Source: an uncultured Eggerthellaceae bacterium
GTDB taxonomy: Bacteria > Actinomycetota > Coriobacteriia > Coriobacteriales > Eggerthellaceae
Assembly (NCBI GenBank): GCA_910584145.1
Contig: CAJTXX010000017.1
Location: forward strand, 1-40,957
DNA: 40,957 bases
Direction of reading: 5' to 3'
The notes under the pieces are model-generated. The model saw nothing but the letters and a program-made list of their open reading frames with translations. It made no database searches and was not told the DNA's origin. Positions 1 to 6,424 of the stretch are shown piece after piece. The translations under genes were made by a program, and so were the position numbers. How positions within the stretch are numbered: the first letter of the stretch is position 1; every line of letters begins with the position of its first letter.

Positions 1-472
1 TCTCGACGAGCTCGATGAGCTCCTCGTCGTCGACCATGTCGCACTTGTTCAGGAACACCACGATGTAGGGCACGCCGACCTGACGGGCGAGCAGGATGTG
101 CTCGCGGGTCTGAGCCATCGGGCCGTCGGTGGCGGCGATGACCAAGATAGCGCCGTCCATCTGGGCAGCACCGGTGATCATGTTCTTGACGTAGTCAGCA
201 TGGCCGGGGCAGTCAACGTGAGCGTAATGGCGGCTGTCCGTCTCGTACTCGATGTGAGCGATGGAGATGGTGATGCCGCGCTCGCGCTCCTCCGGCGCCT
301 TGTCGATGTCCTCGAAGGCGGTGAAGTCAGCCGCAGCGGTGCCATGGCTGCCGTCGTTGGAAGAGAGCGTCTTGGAGATGGCCGCCGTCAGCGTGGTCTT
401 GCCGTGGTCGACATGGCCGATCGTGCCGATGTTCACATGCGGCTTAGACCGCTCGAACTTTTCCTTGGACAT
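1..472 (-). CDS. tuf: Elongation factor Tu, N-terminal part (runs off the window)
   Basis: Translation elongation GTPase that carries aminoacyl-tRNA to the ribosome in the cytoplasm. The visible 157 codons cover most of the G domain: the P-loop GHVDHGKT at residues 19-26, the switch II DCPGH motif and the NKCD guanine-specificity motif. The protein starts MSKEKFERSKPHVNIG. An AAGGAGG ribosome binding site sits a few bases upstream of the ATG at 472. The gene is cut by the window edge, so the C-terminal domains are not seen. It is the last visible member of a tRNA-Tyr / tRNA-Thr / tRNA-Met / tuf unit, an arrangement like the tRNA-tufB operon of Escherichia coli. The 65-base gap after tRNA-Met holds only a small hairpin (CGTTC/GAACG) and no new promoter that I can see. 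Confidence 0.97.
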   Translation of the reverse strand, partial: MSKEKFERSKPHVNIGTIGHVDHGKTTLTAAISKTLSSNDGSHGTAAADFTAFEDIDKAPEERERGITISIAHIEYETDSRHYAHVDCPGHADYVKNMITGAAQMDGAILVIAATDGPMAQTREHILLARQVGVPYIVVFLNKCDMVDDEELIELVE

Positions 473-537
473 GTTTCCTCCTTGTGGGAAATTTCCGTTC
501 TTACATAGGAACGCGCCCTTAACGGACGCGGGCTTTC

Positions 538-614
538 TGGTAGCGGTGACTGGATTTGAACCAGTGACGCCACGGGTATGAACCGTGTGCTCTGACCAAC
601 TGAGCTACACCGCC
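538..614 (-). tRNA. tRNA-Met (anticodon CAT)
   Basis: Cloverleaf read on the minus strand: acceptor GGCGGTG pairs with CACCGCT (first pair is G-U). The anticodon stem CACGG/CCGTG encloses the loop TTCATAC, and the T arm carries GGTTCAAATCC. CCA is encoded at 538-540. The CAT anticodon could in principle be elongator Met, initiator fMet or lysidine-modified Ile. The G-U first pair and a normal anticodon stem (not three consecutive G-C pairs) favour elongator Met. Confidence 0.93.
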
Positions 615-619
615 GAGAA

Positions 620-695
620 TGGAGCCTGCGACCGGACTTGAACCGGTGACCTCTTCGTTACCAACGAAGTGCTCTACCGACTGAGCTACACAGGC
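620..695 (-). tRNA. tRNA-Thr (anticodon GGT)
   Basis: Minus-strand cloverleaf of 76 nt: acceptor GCCTGTG/CGCAGGC, anticodon stem CTTCG/CGAAG around loop TTGGTAA, and T arm ACCGG/CCGGT with loop TTCAAGT. CCA is encoded at 620-622. It lies 5 nt from tRNA-Met and 6 nt from tRNA-Tyr, so all three are probably processed from one transcript. Confidence 0.95.
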
Positions 696-701
696 ATGAA
701 A

Positions 702-786
702 TGGTGGGCGCGCTAGGATTCGAACCTAGGTAGGCAGAGCCAACGGGTTTACAGCCCGTCCCCTTTAACCACTCGGGCACACGCCC
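702..786 (-). tRNA. tRNA-Tyr (anticodon GTA)
   Basis: Class II tRNA of 85 nt with a long variable arm, read on the minus strand. The acceptor GGGCGTG pairs with CGCGCCC, the anticodon stem is ACGGG/CCCGT with anticodon GTA, the T arm is CTAGG/CCTAG, and CCA is encoded at 702-704. It is the first gene of the tRNA-tuf unit, about 108 nt downstream of the start point predicted from the promoter at 901-930. Confidence 0.95.
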
Positions 787-900
787 TTTTGACCGTGCAA
801 CGCGCACGCGCGCCGCACTTCAAAAGCACTAGAAAATTCATGTGTAATTTTCAAGCTGCCGCTCGATTTCTTTCAGTTGGAAAACAAATCAAGCGAATGA

Positions 901-930
901 ATGATACGTTAGGGATAAATGTGGTGTCAA
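901..930 (-). promoter_or_regulatory. Promoter of the tRNA-tuf unit
   Basis: On the minus strand TTGACA (925-930) is followed after 18 nt by TATCAT (901-906), a near-consensus sigma-70-type promoter. The predicted start is near 894. A second, weaker pair (TTGAAA at 849-854, TAGTGC at 826-831, 17-nt spacer) lies closer to tRNA-Tyr. The rest of 787-1041 holds no convincing gene. Confidence 0.6.
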
Positions 931-989
931 CCCATTACACGCCACCGGGCGTATCTATAGCCCTGACTGCACCGTTTCCCCACAAATGA

Positions 990-1017
990 AAGGGCCCGCA
1001 CCTGCGTGCGGGCCCTT
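990..1017 (-). terminator. Terminator after the NlpC/P60 gene
   Basis: Perfect 11-bp stem AAGGGCCCGCA (990-1000) / TGCGGGCCCTT (1007-1017) with a 6-nt loop, 24 bases past the NlpC/P60 stop. On the minus strand it is followed by TTTCATTT, a broken U-tract. The right arm could also stop plus-strand transcription. Confidence 0.7.
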
Positions 1018-1041
1018 GGTGATCGCGTATCAGAGGGAGCG

Positions 1042-2118
1042 CTACCCGGTATAGCGGCGGAAGATCATACCGCCCTGCACCGGTGCCTCGCGCACCACAT
1101 CTCCCGGAGCGGGAGCATGGATCATGCGGCCGCCGCCGATGTAGAGGCCCACATGGCCGCTCGTCCAGCAGATGTCGCCCGGCTGCGGATTCGATACCTG
1201 CGGGTACTTCGCCATCGTATAGGTGGTGCCCAGCACGCGCCCATAGCTGCCGGTGAGGCAGTAGCTGACGAAGCCGGAGCAATCGAAGGAATCGGGGCCG
1301 CCGGCACCCCACACGTAGGGGCATCCGAGCTTGCCGTAAGCGCGGCCGACCGCGCCGCCCACCGCCGGAGCCTGCGGAGCGTTGTTGTTCGAGCTGCCAG
1401 CGCTGCTGCCACCGTAGTGGCCGGTCGACTGCTGCTGAGAGGCCGCTGCCGCAGCCGCTGCTGCCGCAGCCGCTTCGCGCGCCTCCTCTTCCTGGCGCAC
1501 GAGCTCCTGCACTTCCGCATTCAGGGAGTCGTAGAGGGCCTGGTGCTGGGAGACGACCTGCTCGGCCTCGGCCTTCGTGGCCGCAGCCTCAGCCGCCGCC
1601 TCTTTGGCCTTCTGCTCCTGCTCGACCAGGACGGCCTTCTCCTCTTCGACCTCGGCCTTGAGATCCTTGGTCTGCTGCACCATCTCGGCATCGTTCTCGT
1701 TCATATTGTTGAGAACGCCCCAGTTGGTGGTGAACGCCTGGAATGTGGTGGCGCCCAGCAGCAGGTCGATGAACGTGGACGAGCCGCTGCGGTACATGCT
1801 GCGCGCCCGCACGCTCAACTGATCTTGCAGACCGGCTATCTGCTCGCTCGCCTCGTCGATGCGATCCTGCGCCTCGACCACGCGCCCCTCGGCCTCTTCT
1901 TGGGCCGCTAGCGCGGTGTAGTAATCGTCGGATGCTGCATCCAGCTTGCTGCGCATGGCGTTCAGGCTGTCGAGCGCGGCTGCGGCCTCAGCCTTCTTCT
2001 CCTCTGCGGTAACAGCGAATGCGTCGATGGGGTCTAGCGAGACGAGGCACGTCGCGCCTGCTACGGCGGCCGTACCTATGAAAGCGCGTCTGCTTAGTGC
2101 GATAGCATGCTCGCTCAT
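1042..2118 (-). CDS. Secreted NlpC/P60 peptidoglycan endopeptidase with N-terminal coiled coil
   Basis: Probable cell-wall hydrolase of 358 aa that cuts peptide stems of peptidoglycan outside the membrane. Residues 1-35 look like an export signal with an SRRAFIG twin-arginine-like motif before the hydrophobic stretch. Residues 36-225 are alanine- and glutamate-rich coiled coil, as in PcsB/CwlO-type hydrolases. A Gly/Ser/Asn linker follows, and residues 255-358 form the NlpC/P60 domain, with Cys280 in DCSG, His322 in GHVGLYIG and His334 in MIHAP as the likely catalytic triad. I chose the ATG at 2118 because a GGAGGA site lies about 10 bases upstream; the frame is open 35 codons further but without signal-peptide character. 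Twin-arginine export is uncertain, since a Sec signal can also contain RR. The gene stands alone between two hairpins. Confidence 0.93.
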   Translation of the reverse strand: MSEHAIALSRRAFIGTAAVAGATCLVSLDPIDAFAVTAEEKKAEAAAALDSLNAMRSKLDAASDDYYTALAAQEEAEGRVVEAQDRIDEASEQIAGLQDQLSVRARSMYRSGSSTFIDLLLGATTFQAFTTNWGVLNNMNENDAEMVQQTKDLKAEVEEEKAVLVEQEQKAKEAAAEAAATKAEAEQVVSQHQALYDSLNAEVQELVRQEEEAREAAAAAAAAAAASQQQSTGHYGGSSAGSSNNNAPQAPAVGGAVGRAYGKLGCPYVWGAGGPDSFDCSGFVSYCLTGSYGRVLGTTYTMAKYPQVSNPQPGDICWTSGHVGLYIGGGRMIHAPAPGDVVREAPVQGGMIFRRYTG

Positions 2119-2143
2119 AAGTTGGGTTTCCTCCTCGATTGAG

Positions 2144-2179
2144 CATATGGTGTATTTGGCAAACATTCGCCATATGATA
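2144..2179 (-). promoter_or_regulatory. Putative promoter and operator of the NlpC/P60 gene
   Basis: A -10-like TATCAT lies at 2174-2179 on the minus strand, without a good -35. It overlaps a perfect inverted repeat CATATGG (2144-2150) / CCATATG (2170-2176) with 19 bases between the arms. A smaller palindrome TTTGGCAAA lies in the centre. The position over the predicted transcription start fits a repressor site; no regulator is identified. Confidence 0.4.
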
Positions 2180-2239
2180 GCACGGATGGGCGAATCGTCC
2201 GAATTCTTCCGATTTCTCCACATTTCGCTAACGAGCCGA

Positions 2240-2268
2240 GGGCCCGCACCCTTCGAGAGCGCGGGCCC
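2240..2268 (-). terminator. Hairpin after putP
   Basis: Stem GGGCCCGC (2240-2247) / GCGGGCCC (2261-2268), 13-nt loop, 13 bases past the putP stop. No U-tract follows on the minus strand, so it may only slow polymerase or protect the 3' end. Its left arm shares the 12-mer AGGGCCCGCACC with the terminator at 990-1017. Confidence 0.5.
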
Positions 2269-2281
2269 GACCAGAGCATCT

Positions 2282-3913
2282 TCAGTCCTGTATGGCCTGC
2301 ACCGTGGCCTTTTCCACGGCGATGGAATCGGCGGCGGCCTGAGCTTCGAGCTCCGGGTCGTCGTCCATGTAATGATCGAACTCGTAGAGCACCTCGGCGG
2401 GCGGCTCGGGCGTCAGCTTGCTGACGACGAAGATGCACAACAGCGACACGATGAACGCCGGCAGCAGCTCATAGATGCCGAAGATGCCGCCGAGCGGCGA
2501 GAGCAGGTTATGCCAGATGAGCACCGTGGCCGTGCCCCCTATCATGCCGGCGATGGCGCCTTGCATGGTGAGGCGGCGCCAGTACAGGGCGCACAGCGTC
2601 AGCGGCCCGAACGACGCGCCCAGCCCCGCCCAAGCATAGCTGACCACGAAGAAGATGACCGAATCCTCGTCAGAGGCCACCAGGATGCCGATCAGGAACA
2701 CGACGATGAGCGTGGTGCGCGCCACGATCATCACCTGCGCATCGGCGGCGTCCTTCTTGATGACGCCGCGGAAGATGTTCTCGGCCACGCTGGAACCGGC
2801 GATGAGCAGATACGACGAGCTCGACGACATGCTGGCCGCCAAGATGCCCGATACCACGATGCCGCACATGAACGATGGCAGCATCACCTGCGACAGCACG
2901 ATGAACACGTTCTCGGCAGCGGAGTTCGAGGCGAACATGGTGGGCAGCGCCGCGCGCCCGACCAAGCCGATGCAGATAGCGCAGAACAGCGACACCACCA
3001 CCCAGGTGACCGCGATGACGCGGCTGCGCTTTATCTCGTCGGCCGAGCGGATGCCGAGGAAGCGCACGAGCACCTGCGGCATGCCGAAGTAGCCGAGGCC
3101 CCATGCGAGCATCGACACGATGGAGAGCACCCCGTACTCGGCGGGAACGTCGAACACGGGCACGTTATCGTTCATGATCTGCAGGCCGTCCTCGCCCACC
3201 ACGGGCACCGCTATCTCCACACCGGAGAGGAAGCCGGGGATGCTCTGCAAGAACGCGGCCACGTTCTCCACGCCGCCGCCCATGGCAACCGAGCCCACCA
3301 GCACCACGAGCAGCGCGAAGAACATGAGGCAGCCCTGCACGAAGTCGGTCGCCACCACCGAGAGGTAGCCGCCCACCAGCGTGTAGAGGAACACGATGAT
3401 AGCGCCCAGGCACATCATGGGCAGGTAATCGAGCCCGAACAGCGTATTGAACAGCTTGCCGCACGTGACGAAGCAGCTCCCCACATACACGCAGAAGAAC
3501 ACCAAGATGATGAGCGCCGCGATGGTGGAGACGATATTGCGATGGTCGTGGAAGCGGTTGCTGTAGAAGCCCGGCAGCGTGATGGCGTTGCCGGCCACCA
3601 CCGAGTAGCGGCGCAGGCGCCGCGCGACGAGCTTCCAGTTCAGGTACGTGCCGATGGCCAAGCCCACCGCCGTCCAGCCGGCATCCGAAGCGCCGGTGAA
3701 ATACGCCAGGCCGGGCAGGCCCATCAGCAGGTAGCCCGACATGTCGGACGCCTCGGCCGACAGCGCCGTCAGCCACGGGCCGACCTTGCGCCCGCCGATG
3801 AAGTACTCGGACGTCGACGAGTTTGAGCGCTTCGCGTATACGAAGCCGATGGTGAGCACTACGATGAAGTAGAGCAGCATCGCGAAGAGAACCCAGAAAT
3901 CACCTTGTGTCAT
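2282..3913 (-). CDS. putP: Sodium/proline symporter (SSS family)
   Basis: Inner-membrane sodium:solute symporter of 543 aa, most like PutP. It begins with a transmembrane helix and carries the PutP hallmark AEASDMSGYLLMGLPG near residues 53-68. A serine-rich SSSSSYLLIAGSS segment near residues 365-380 corresponds to the helix that binds sodium and proline in E. coli PutP. About 13 hydrophobic segments are visible, and the acidic cytoplasmic tail is slightly longer than usual. A GGGGGAT ribosome binding site precedes the ATG. It is transcribed alone, divergently from the aspartate aminotransferase. Proline is the likely substrate from the motif match, but other SSS substrates cannot be excluded from sequence alone. 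Confidence 0.9.
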   Translation of the reverse strand: MTQGDFWVLFAMLLYFIVVLTIGFVYAKRSNSSTSEYFIGGRKVGPWLTALSAEASDMSGYLLMGLPGLAYFTGASDAGWTAVGLAIGTYLNWKLVARRLRRYSVVAGNAITLPGFYSNRFHDHRNIVSTIAALIILVFFCVYVGSCFVTCGKLFNTLFGLDYLPMMCLGAIIVFLYTLVGGYLSVVATDFVQGCLMFFALLVVLVGSVAMGGGVENVAAFLQSIPGFLSGVEIAVPVVGEDGLQIMNDNVPVFDVPAEYGVLSIVSMLAWGLGYFGMPQVLVRFLGIRSADEIKRSRVIAVTWVVVSLFCAICIGLVGRAALPTMFASNSAAENVFIVLSQVMLPSFMCGIVVSGILAASMSSSSSYLLIAGSSVAENIFRGVIKKDAADAQVMIVARTTLIVVFLIGILVASDEDSVIFFVVSYAWAGLGASFGPLTLCALYWRRLTMQGAIAGMIGGTATVLIWHNLLSPLGGIFGIYELLPAFIVSLLCIFVVSKLTPEPPAEVLYEFDHYMDDDPELEAQAAADSIAVEKATVQAIQD

Positions 3914-3946
3914 GTTCTATCCCCCATGTATGATGAATGTCCAGCG

Positions 3947-3975
3947 ATTATACTTTATCGTGGTAAAGCGCAACC
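3947..3975 (-). promoter_or_regulatory. Putative putP promoter
   Basis: Perfect TATAAT at 3947-3952 on the minus strand, 33 bases upstream of the putP ATG; the -35 region (GGTTGC at 3970-3975, 17-nt spacer) is poor. The same bases read TATACT (3949-3954) on the plus strand and could serve the divergent aminotransferase. An imperfect dyad CTTTA/TAAAG lies beside it. Confidence 0.45.
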
Positions 3976-4020
3976 GCACGCCGCCGTGTGCGGCGCCGAC
4001 TGAACGTGAGGGGGCTCATC

Positions 4021-5304
4021 ATGGCGGATCTTAGCGCTCTGTCGCCGGAGCAAAGGGCAGCCGAGCTCGCGCATCAGCGCGAGGTGCACACCGAGTTCAA
4101 GGCGGCGGGCCTTACGCTCGATATGTCGCGCGGCAAGCCGTGCGCACAGCAGCTCGACCTGTCGACGCCCCTGCTCAGCATCCTCCAGAGCGCCGATGAC
4201 TGCTTCGGCGAAGGCGGCCTCGACTGCCGCAACTACGGCGTGATCGACGGCATACCGGAGGCGAAGCGGCTGATGGCGATGCTGCTCGACGCCGAGCCCG
4301 ATGACGTGTTCGTGTTCGGCAACGCGAGCCTCACCATCATGCACGACGCGATAGCCCGCTGCCTCGACTACGGCTGCCTCGGCAGCACCCCGTGGTCGCA
4401 GCTGCCCCGCGTGAAGTTCATCTGCCCGGTGCCCGGCTACGATCGCCATTTCGCCATCTTGGAGCAGTTCGGCATAGAGATGCTGCCCGTGCCCATGCGC
4501 GCGGATGGCCCCGACATGGATGCGGTCGAGCAGCTGGCAGCGGAGGATGCGCACGTAAAGGGCATCTGGTGCGTGCCGCGGTTCTCGAACCCCTCGGGCG
4601 CTGTGTATTCCGATGCGGTGGTGCGCCGCCTGGCCAGCATGAGCTGCGCCGCGGATGACTTCCGCATCTTCTGGGACAACGCCTATTGCGTGCATGACCT
4701 CGACGATGCGGCGGCCGAGGAAGAGCGCGTGCTCGACATCGGCATCGCCTGCCGTGAGGCCGGCACCCCCGACCGCTACCTGAAATTCGCGAGCACCTCC
4801 AAGATCACCTTCCCCGGGGCAGGCGTGGCCGCCATGGCCTGCTCGGCCGCTAACCTCGCTGAGGCGAAGCGCCTGTGCGGCGCGCAGATGATCGGGCACG
4901 ACAAGCTCAACCAGCTGCGCCATGCCCGCTTCCTGCCGGATGCCGCTGCCCTGCGCGAGCACATGCGCGCGCATGCCGCCATCCTGCGCCCCAAGTTCGA
5001 GCTGGTGCAGCGCAAGCTGCGCGAAGGGCTGGGAGATACGGGCATCGCCTCATGGACCGACCCGCGCGGCGGCTACTTCGTATCGTTTGATGGCCTGCCG
5101 GGAACAGCGGCGCGCACGGTAGCGCTCGCGAAGGATGCCGGCGTGGTGCTGACGGGCGCCGGCGCCACATGGCCCTACGGGCGCGACCCAGAGGACCGCA
5201 ACATCCGCATAGCGCCCACCATGCCCCCGCTCGCAGACCTCGACCTCGCACTGGACATATTCATCTGCTGCGCGAAGATCGCCGCCCTGGAAACGCTGCG
5301 CTAA
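4021..5304 (+). CDS. Class Ic aspartate aminotransferase (PLP-dependent)
   Basis: Pyridoxal-phosphate enzyme of 427 aa, predicted to interconvert aspartate/2-oxoglutarate and oxaloacetate/glutamate in the cytosol. The sequence matches the Asp_aminotransf family typical of actinobacteria (fold-type I): substrate-loop region LDMSRGKP near residue 38, phosphate-binding region GNASLTIMHD, NPSG, WDNAYCVHD, and the PLP lysine in STSKITFPGAG. Length fits the family. The ATG at 4021 is chosen over an in-frame start at 3988 because GAGGGGG lies 6-8 bases upstream and the family starts there. It is a single gene, divergent from putP and convergent with yebC, with the long inverted repeat beyond its stop. 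Confidence 0.88.
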   Translation: MADLSALSPEQRAAELAHQREVHTEFKAAGLTLDMSRGKPCAQQLDLSTPLLSILQSADDCFGEGGLDCRNYGVIDGIPEAKRLMAMLLDAEPDDVFVFGNASLTIMHDAIARCLDYGCLGSTPWSQLPRVKFICPVPGYDRHFAILEQFGIEMLPVPMRADGPDMDAVEQLAAEDAHVKGIWCVPRFSNPSGAVYSDAVVRRLASMSCAADDFRIFWDNAYCVHDLDDAAAEEERVLDIGIACREAGTPDRYLKFASTSKITFPGAGVAAMACSAANLAEAKRLCGAQMIGHDKLNQLRHARFLPDAAALREHMRAHAAILRPKFELVQRKLREGLGDTGIASWTDPRGGYFVSFDGLPGTAARTVALAKDAGVVLTGAGATWPYGRDPEDRNIRIAPTMPPLADLDLALDIFICCAKIAALETLR

Positions 5305-5390
5305 GGATCCGCCGCGGAAGCCGCGAGCCCCCGCAAAGAACGCGCGAAGGCCGACCTTAGAGAGCAACAGGTCGTTCGCAACGAAGCGAG

Positions 5391-5492
5391 AAGGCTGCCT
5401 AGCACCCCATATTCGCCTGAAAAGCCCGCGACGCACGCCTTTTGTGCGGCGGCGTGGGATCTGAAGGCGAAGATGGGGTGCTAGGCAGCCTT
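5391..5492. repeat. Long near-perfect inverted repeat (28-bp arms)
   Basis: Left arm 5391-5418 and right arm 5465-5492 are reverse complements at 27 of 28 positions (one A/C difference near the inner end). Each arm contains TGCCTAGCACCCCAT. The 46-nt loop can itself pair (CCCGCG with CGTGGG, CGCAC with GTGCG), giving one rod-like hairpin of about 100 nt. It sits between two convergent genes and far exceeds an ordinary terminator, with no U-tract. It could be a bidirectional terminator, a structured RNA or a small non-autonomous mobile repeat. I saw no second copy in the window. The rest of 5305-5539 holds a short CGACC/GGTCG hairpin and the one at 5508-5533. Confidence 0.85.
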
Positions 5493-5507
5493 CGCAGCGC
5501 CAATCCG

Positions 5508-5533
5508 TTCCGCTGACCGCAAGGCCAGCGGAA
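5508..5533 (-). terminator. Hairpin just past yebC
   Basis: Stem TTCCGCTG (5508-5515) / CAGCGGAA (5526-5533), 10-nt loop, 6 bases past the yebC stop. There is no U-tract, so terminator function is uncertain. Confidence 0.4.
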
Positions 5534-5539
5534 CCCACC

Positions 5540-6340
5540 CTATTCGTCGAGCTGTGCGGCTATCTCGTCGGTGATGTCTGCGGTGTGATAGACGTTCTGG
5601 AGGTCTTCCAGCTCTTCGAGCTTGTCGACCAGGCGCATGACCTTCTTGGCATCGGCCAGCGTCACCTCGGTGGGCGTCGTGGGGATCATGGTCAGCTCGG
5701 CGCCCTTGGTCTGCATGCCCTGGTCCTCGATGGCCTTCTTCACAGCCATCAGGTCGGAGGGGCCGGTGTAGACGATCCACTCGTCGTCGGCATCCTCGTA
5801 GTCATCGCCGCCAGCCTCGGCCGCGGCGAGCATGAACTCTTCCTCGTCGGCCGCGGCGCCGTTCGAGCCGACCGGGTTCTTCTTGTCGCCCGTCTCCACC
5901 TCTTTGGGCACCTGTATCATGCCCTTGCGCTCGAACTGGAACGCCACCGAGCCGCTGGTGCCGAGGCTGCCGCCCGCATGGCTGAACGTGGAACGCACAT
6001 CGGCAGCGGTGCGGTTGCGGTTGTCGGTCAGCGCCTCGCAGTACACGGCGATGCCAGCCGGGCCGTATCCCTCGTAGACCACCGTCTCGTAGTTCGCGGC
6101 ATCCTTGCCGGAGCCGAACGCCTTGTCGATAGCGGTCTTGATCTTGTCCTTCGGCAGGGAGTAGCCCTTCGCCTTCTCGATGGCCGCAGCCAGAGAGGCG
6201 TTGTTGTCGGGGTTGGGGTCGCCGCCTTCCTTGGCCGCCACGGTGATGTTGCGCGACAGCTTCGAGAACAGCGCGGAGCGCTTAGCGTCCTGCGCGGCCT
6301 TGCGATGCTTCGTTGTTGCCCATTTTGAATGCCCAGACAT
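5540..6340 (-). CDS. yebC: YebC/PmpR family protein
   Basis: Cytosolic protein of 266 aa in the TACO1/YebC family, whose members act in ribosome rescue at difficult motifs or as transcription regulators. The start MSGHSKWATTKHRKAAQDAKR is the family hallmark and fixes the ATG at 6340, with AGAAAGG upstream; the frame is open 15 codons further without family similarity. Middle motifs include YEGYGPAGIAV and DNRNRTAADVRSTFSHAGGSLG. It is slightly longer than the usual ~245 aa because of an acidic insert (about residues 151-180, rich in Asp, Glu, Ala). It stands alone, with no ruvC-ruvA-ruvB neighbours as in many bacteria. A regulatory rather than translational role cannot be told from sequence. 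Confidence 0.93.
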   Translation of the reverse strand: MSGHSKWATTKHRKAAQDAKRSALFSKLSRNITVAAKEGGDPNPDNNASLAAAIEKAKGYSLPKDKIKTAIDKAFGSGKDAANYETVVYEGYGPAGIAVYCEALTDNRNRTAADVRSTFSHAGGSLGTSGSVAFQFERKGMIQVPKEVETGDKKNPVGSNGAAADEEEFMLAAAEAGGDDYEDADDEWIVYTGPSDLMAVKKAIEDQGMQTKGAELTMIPTTPTEVTLADAKKVMRLVDKLEELEDLQNVYHTADITDEIAAQLDE

Positions 6341-6424
6341 ACGACTACCTTTCTGCATGGTTTTAGTGCGTGGATATGGTAGCACACGTTCGGGCGCGGG
6401 AAACGGCGATGGCGCCGCTGAGCG

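Noticed and set aside
789..989. 66-codon frame between tRNA-Tyr and the terminator at 990
   Set aside because: It overlaps the predicted promoter of the tRNA unit in reverse, and has no ribosome binding site or known motif.
1946..3826. 626-codon open frame on the plus strand opposite putP
   Set aside because: Antisense to a clear symporter gene; its amino-acid content (His, Glu, Arg, Asp repeats) mirrors the reverse of transmembrane codons.
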